NCBI RefSeq assembly: GCF_910592395.1
Contig: NC_088324.1
Location: 2,358,001-2,422,000, forward strand
Length of the DNA: 64,000 nt
Origin: Lineus longissimus
Taxonomy: Eukaryota > Nemertea > Pilidiophora > Heteronemertea > Lineidae
Direction: 5' to 3'
A model generated the notes under the pieces. That model did no database searches, was not told where the DNA came from, and worked only from the letters and a program-made list of their open reading frames with translations. Both the position numbers and the translations under genes were made by a program. This document shows positions 59,756 to 64,000 of the stretch, in pieces. Each line of letters begins with the position of its first letter. Position 1 is the stretch's first letter.

Positions 59756-60714
59756 CAACGTACTCTCTAATATACAACAGTAGAGCATTTCACTGTTGTC
59801 GATATCGCATTAAACAGTGAACATTCTACTGTGTGTTTGCTTTTGCGCACATTCTCTGCGCAACGAAGAATACCATTGGATATTATATAAATATTGCATG
59901 TCAAGCCATAGAATAGTCAAAATTATTTGTCAGGTAAAAAATTATTTCACGAGGCTTTGCGAGTACTTTAAACCAAACCTTGAAGAAATCGGCCCAGCAG
60001 GTTTTGCACAGCGACCCAAACCACTGTCAAAGTGATTTTTAATCGGCGGATACGCAAATCATGTATGAAGCCAAGACGTGTACATTATGTACTGTAGACA
60101 GTGTGTGTTTACATTAGCAGACGATGTTTGTTTGAAGCGAGTCCAGGCCCAACTTGAATGCCTTATACTTTCTGTTTGTGGATGTAACAGTCCCACCCAA
60201 TGCAACCTACCTACTTTGTGGGTGTAATTCAAGACCCTGACAGTATCACTGTGCAACTTCCTGGCTTAAAACGCCGTAAATATGCTGTTTTTTATCGCCG
60301 ATTTCGTCGAAATCTTAATGGCCGCCATTTGCAATATCGCGTCATCGATGACGTCAGCCGTGGAATAATGCCGTGGAATAGTCAAAATTATCGCATGGCA
60401 CGTGGTCGTGAATGACGCGACGTGATTGGCTCACATACTAATAAGGTATGATAATATGGAATATTGTTGAATGACCACGTGTTTTTAATTTGTACTATAT
60501 ACATAGTTTTTGACTGTAGCCGAATAGATAATCAATCAATAAATCAATTTGAATTTGAAATTTTGACTCATTTATTTCATTTTAGCAGTGAGGATGGGCG
60601 GCTACAGGCGGTATCATTTCCAACAACATGTCACATGCACAAAAGAGACTTTTTTCCCCTATGTGCCAGGAGTATGAGGGGTTGGGGCGGTTAGGTCCTC
60701 TCATTCCCAGCCGC
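59756..60714. other. Spacer between tandem unit 4 and the satellite; short inverted pair, no gene recognised
   Basis: ACAGTAGAGCATTTCACTGTT (59777-59797, 21 bp, given here as ACAGTAGAGC...CACTGTT) and its near complement at 59813-59832 can fold into a hairpin right at the array edge. TGGAATAGTCAAAATTAT-like strings recur near 59905 and 60373. A 71-residue frame at 60200-60415 has no recognisable domain. Confidence 0.4.
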
Positions 60715-63700
60715 CAGTCACAATCTGGTATATTTTGTCTCAAGTATGAATTTTGGCAATAATCATGGGTCGGGGTCCTATCATTCACAGCCACGAGTCA
60801 CAATCTGGTAACTTTTTGTCCCACGTATGAAGTTTGGCAGTGATCATGGGTCGGGGTCCTATCATTCCAAGCCACGAGTCACAATCTGGTAACTTTTTGT
60901 CTCACGTATGAAGTTTGGCAGTGATCATGGGTCGGGGTCCCATCATTCCCAGTCACGAGTCACAATCTGGTAACTTTTTGTCTCACGTATGAAGTTTGGC
61001 AGTGATCATGGGTCGGGGTCCTATCATTCCCAGCCACGAGTCACAATCTGGTAACTTTTTGTCTCACATATAAAGTTTGGCAGTGATCAGGGGTCGAGGT
61101 CCTAGCATTCCCAGCCACGAGTCACAATCTGGTAACTTTTTGTCTCACGTATGAAGTTTGGCAGTGATCATGGGTCGGGGTCCTATCATTCCAAGCCACG
61201 AGTCACAATCTGGTAACTTTTGGCCTCACGTATGAAGTTTGGCAGTGATCATGGGTCGGGGTCCCATCATTCCCAGTCACGAGTCACAATCTGGTAACTT
61301 TTTGTCTCACGTATGAAGTTTGGCAGTGATCATGGGTCGGGGTCCTATCATTCCCAGCCACGAGTCACAATCTGGTAACTTTTTGTCTCACATGAAAAGT
61401 TTGGCAGTGGTCATGGGTCGGGGTCCTATCATTCCCAGCCACGAGTCACAATCTGGTAACTTTTTGTCTCACGTATGAAGTTTGGCAGTGATCATGCGTC
61501 GGGGTCCTATCATTCCCAGCCACGAGTCACAATCTGGTAACTTTTTGTCTCACATAAAAAGTTTGGCAGTGATCATGGGTCGGGGTCCCATCATACCCAG
61601 TCACGAGTCACAATCTGGTAACTTTTTGTCTCACGTATGAAGTTTGGCAGTGATCATGGGTCGGGGTCCTATCATTCCCAGCCACGAGTCACAATCTGGT
61701 AACTTTTTGTCTCACGTATGAAGTTTGGCAGTGATCATGGGTCGGGGTCCTATCATTCCCAGCCACGAGTCACAATCTGGTAACTTTTTGTCTCACTTAT
61801 GAAGTTTGGCAGTGATCATGGGTCGGGGTCCCATCATTCCCAGCCACGAGTCACAATCTGGTAACTTTTTGTCTCACATATAAATTTTGGCAGTGGTCAT
61901 GGGTCGGGGTCCCATCATTCCCAGCCGTAAGTCACAATCAGGTAACTTTTTGTCTCACATGTAAAGTTTGGCAGTGATCGGGGGTCGAGGTCCTAGCATT
62001 CCCAGCCACGAGTCACAATCTGGTAACTTTTTGTCTCACGTATGAAGTTTGGCAGTGATCATGGGTCGGGGTCCCATCATTCCCAGCCACGAGTCACAAC
62101 TTGGTAACTTTTTGTCTCACTTATGAAGTTTGGCAGTGATCATGGGTCGGGGTCCCATCATTCACAGCCACGAGTCACAATCTGGTAACTTTTTGTCTCA
62201 CATATAAAGTTTGGCAGTGGTCATGGGTCGGGGTCCTATCATTCCCAGCCACGAGTCACAATCTGGTAACTTTTTGTCTCACGTATGAAGTTTGGCAGTG
62301 ATCATGGGTCGGGGTCCCATCATTCCCAGTCACGAGTCACAATCTGGTAACTTTTTGTCTCACGTATGAAGTTTGGCAGTGATCATAGGTCGGGGTCCTA
62401 TCATTCCCAGCCACGAGTCACAATCTGGTAACTTTTTGTCTCACATAAAAAGTTTGGCAGTGGTCATGGGTCGGGGTCCTATCATTCCCAGCCACGAGTC
62501 ACAATCTGGTAACTTTTTGTCTCACGTATGAAGTTTGGCAGTGATCATGGGTCGGGGTCCTATCATTCCCAGCCACGAGTCACAATCTGGTAACTTTTTG
62601 TCTCACATAAAAAATTTGGCAGTGATCATGGGTCGGGGTCCCATCATTCCCAGTCACGAGTCACAATCTGGTAACTTTTTGTCTCACGTATGAAGTTTGG
62701 CAGTGATCATGGGTCGGGGTCCTATCATTCCCAGCCACGAGTCACAATCTGGTAACTTTTTGTCTCACTTATGAAGTTTGGCAGTGATCATGGGTCGGGG
62801 TCCTATCATTCCAAGCCACGAGTCACAATCTGGTAACTTTTTGTCTGACGTATGAAGTTTGGCAGTGATCATGGGTCGGGGTCCCATCATTCCCAGTCAC
62901 GAGTCACAATCTGGTAACTTTTTGTCTCACGTATGAAGTTTGGCAGTGATCATGGGTCGGGGTCCTATCATTCCCAGCCACGAGTCACAATCTAGTAACT
63001 TTTTGTCTCACATGAAAAGTTTGGCAGTGGTCATGGGTCGGGGTCCTATCATTCCCAGCCACGAGTCACAATCTGGTAACTTTTTGTCTCACGTATGAAG
63101 TTTGGCAGTGATCATGCGTCGGGGTCCTATCATTCCCAGCCACGCGTCACAATCTGGTAACTTTTTGTCTCACATAAAAAGTTTGGCAGTGATCATGTGT
63201 CAGGGTCCCATCATACCCAGTCACGAGTCACAATCTGGTAACTTTTTGTCTCACGTATGAAGTTTGGCAGTGATCATGGGTCGGGGTCCTATCATTCCCA
63301 GCCACGAGTCACAATCTGGTAACTTTTTGTCTCACGTATGAAGTTTGGCAGTGATCATGGGTCGGGGTCCTATCATTCCCAGCCACGAGTCACAATCTGG
63401 TAACTTTTTGTCTCACTTATGAAGTTTGGCAGTGATCATGGGTCGGGGTCCCCTCATTCCCAGCCACGAGTCACAATCTGGTAACTTTTTGTCTCACATA
63501 TAAATTTTGGCAGTGGTCATGGGTCGGGGTCCCATCATTCCCAGCCGTAAGTCACAATCAGGTAACTTTTTGTCTCACATATAAAGTTTGGCAGTGATCA
63601 GGGGTCGAGGTCCTAGCATTCCCAGCCACGAGTCACAATCTGGTAACTTTTTGTCTCACGTATGAAGTTTGGCAGTGATCATGGGTCGGGGTCCTATCAT

Positions 63701-64000
63701 TCCCAGCCACGAGTCACAACCTGGTAACTTTTTGTCTCACTTATGAAGTTTGGCAGTGATCATGGGTCGGGGTCCCATCATTCACAGCCACGAGTCACAA
63801 TCTTGTAACTTTTTGTCTCACATATAAAGTTTGGCAGTGATCATGGGTCGGGGTCCCATCATTCCCAGTCACGAGTCACAATCTGGTAACTTTTTGTCTC
63901 ACGTATGAAGTTTGGCAGTGATCATGGGTCGGGGTCCTATCATTCCCAGCCACGAGTCACAATCTGGTAACTTTTTGTCTCACATGAAAAGTTTGGCAGT
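60715..64000 (-). repeat. 81-bp satellite array, about 40 monomers, with 20-monomer higher-order repeat
   Basis: TGAAGTTTGGCAGTGATCAT recurs every 81 bp (60828, 60909, 60990...). It is the reverse complement of the array at 15885-16545. Rare variants repeat 1,620 bp apart: CATGCGTCGGGG at about 61494 and 63114, CATACCCAGTC at 61590 and 63210, CAGCCGTAAGTCACAATCAGG at 61921 and 63541, and TTCCAAGCCACG at 61189 and 62809. The first monomers (60715-60790) are diverged, as expected at an array edge. The array runs off the window. Confidence 0.93.

Noticed and set aside
60715-64000. CRISPR-like array
   Set aside because: The 81-bp units are contiguous with no unique spacers, and the DNA is eukaryotic; it is satellite.

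Overview
The window is eukaryotic nuclear DNA: spliced genes with GT..AG introns, non-LTR retrotransposon pieces, many cut-and-paste DNA transposons and satellite DNA. The mix of element families (pogo, PIF/Harbinger, a SWIM-YqaJ-PHD gene next to a DDE_4-type transposase, P-like, LINEs with a 2A-like motif) suggests an invertebrate animal, probably marine. I cannot name the species from sequence alone.

Layout. (1) 1-4.1 kb: the 5' part of a MATE (SLC47-like) transporter gene on the minus strand, three exons seen, with a 1.0-kb pogo/Tigger-like MITE in its first intron. (2) 4.4-7.2 kb: a LINE 3' end, perfect palindromes and two PIF/Harbinger elements, one with a truncated transposase. (3) 7.7-14.8 kb: a decayed plus-strand SWIM-YqaJ-PHD gene, split by a 2.7-kb pogo element, facing a decayed minus-strand HTH/DDE_4 transposase; together they look like an old ISL2EU-type transposon. 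(4) 14.8-19.9 kb: a degenerate ~108-bp tandem repeat, then an ~886-bp macrosatellite whose units carry a tRNA-like Pol III head; an 81-bp satellite is embedded in its first unit. (5) 19.9-59.8 kb: four tandem copies of a ~7.7-kb unit. Each unit has a LINE fragment with a damaged 2A motif, 5' pieces of the SWIM-YqaJ gene, a 714-bp MITE with 9-bp target duplications, a 200-bp hairpin element and an apparently intact four-exon gene for a small secreted cysteine-rich protein. (6) Unit 3 is interrupted twice: by a 1.54-kb insertion with TGTA...TACA ends, and by a 9,669-bp transposon (44394-54062) with ~366-bp terminal inverted repeats. (7) 60.7-64.0 kb: the 81-bp satellite again, inverted relative to its first array, with a 20-monomer higher-order repeat.

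The most unusual object is the 9.7-kb transposon. It encodes a P-element-like transposase on one strand and a seven-exon PIF1-type helicase ending in a PHD finger on the other. All recognised transposase exons lie inside intron 1 of the helicase gene. Its long, nearly identical TIRs begin with three GC-rich hairpins, and the uninterrupted target is present in the neighbouring units, so insertion was recent. Both genes carry only point or homopolymer lesions.

The second notable object is the tandemly amplified secreted-protein gene, open in all four units while neighbouring gene fragments in the same units carry stop codons.

All exon models rest on reading frame, splice consensus and family resemblance judged by eye; no database search was possible.
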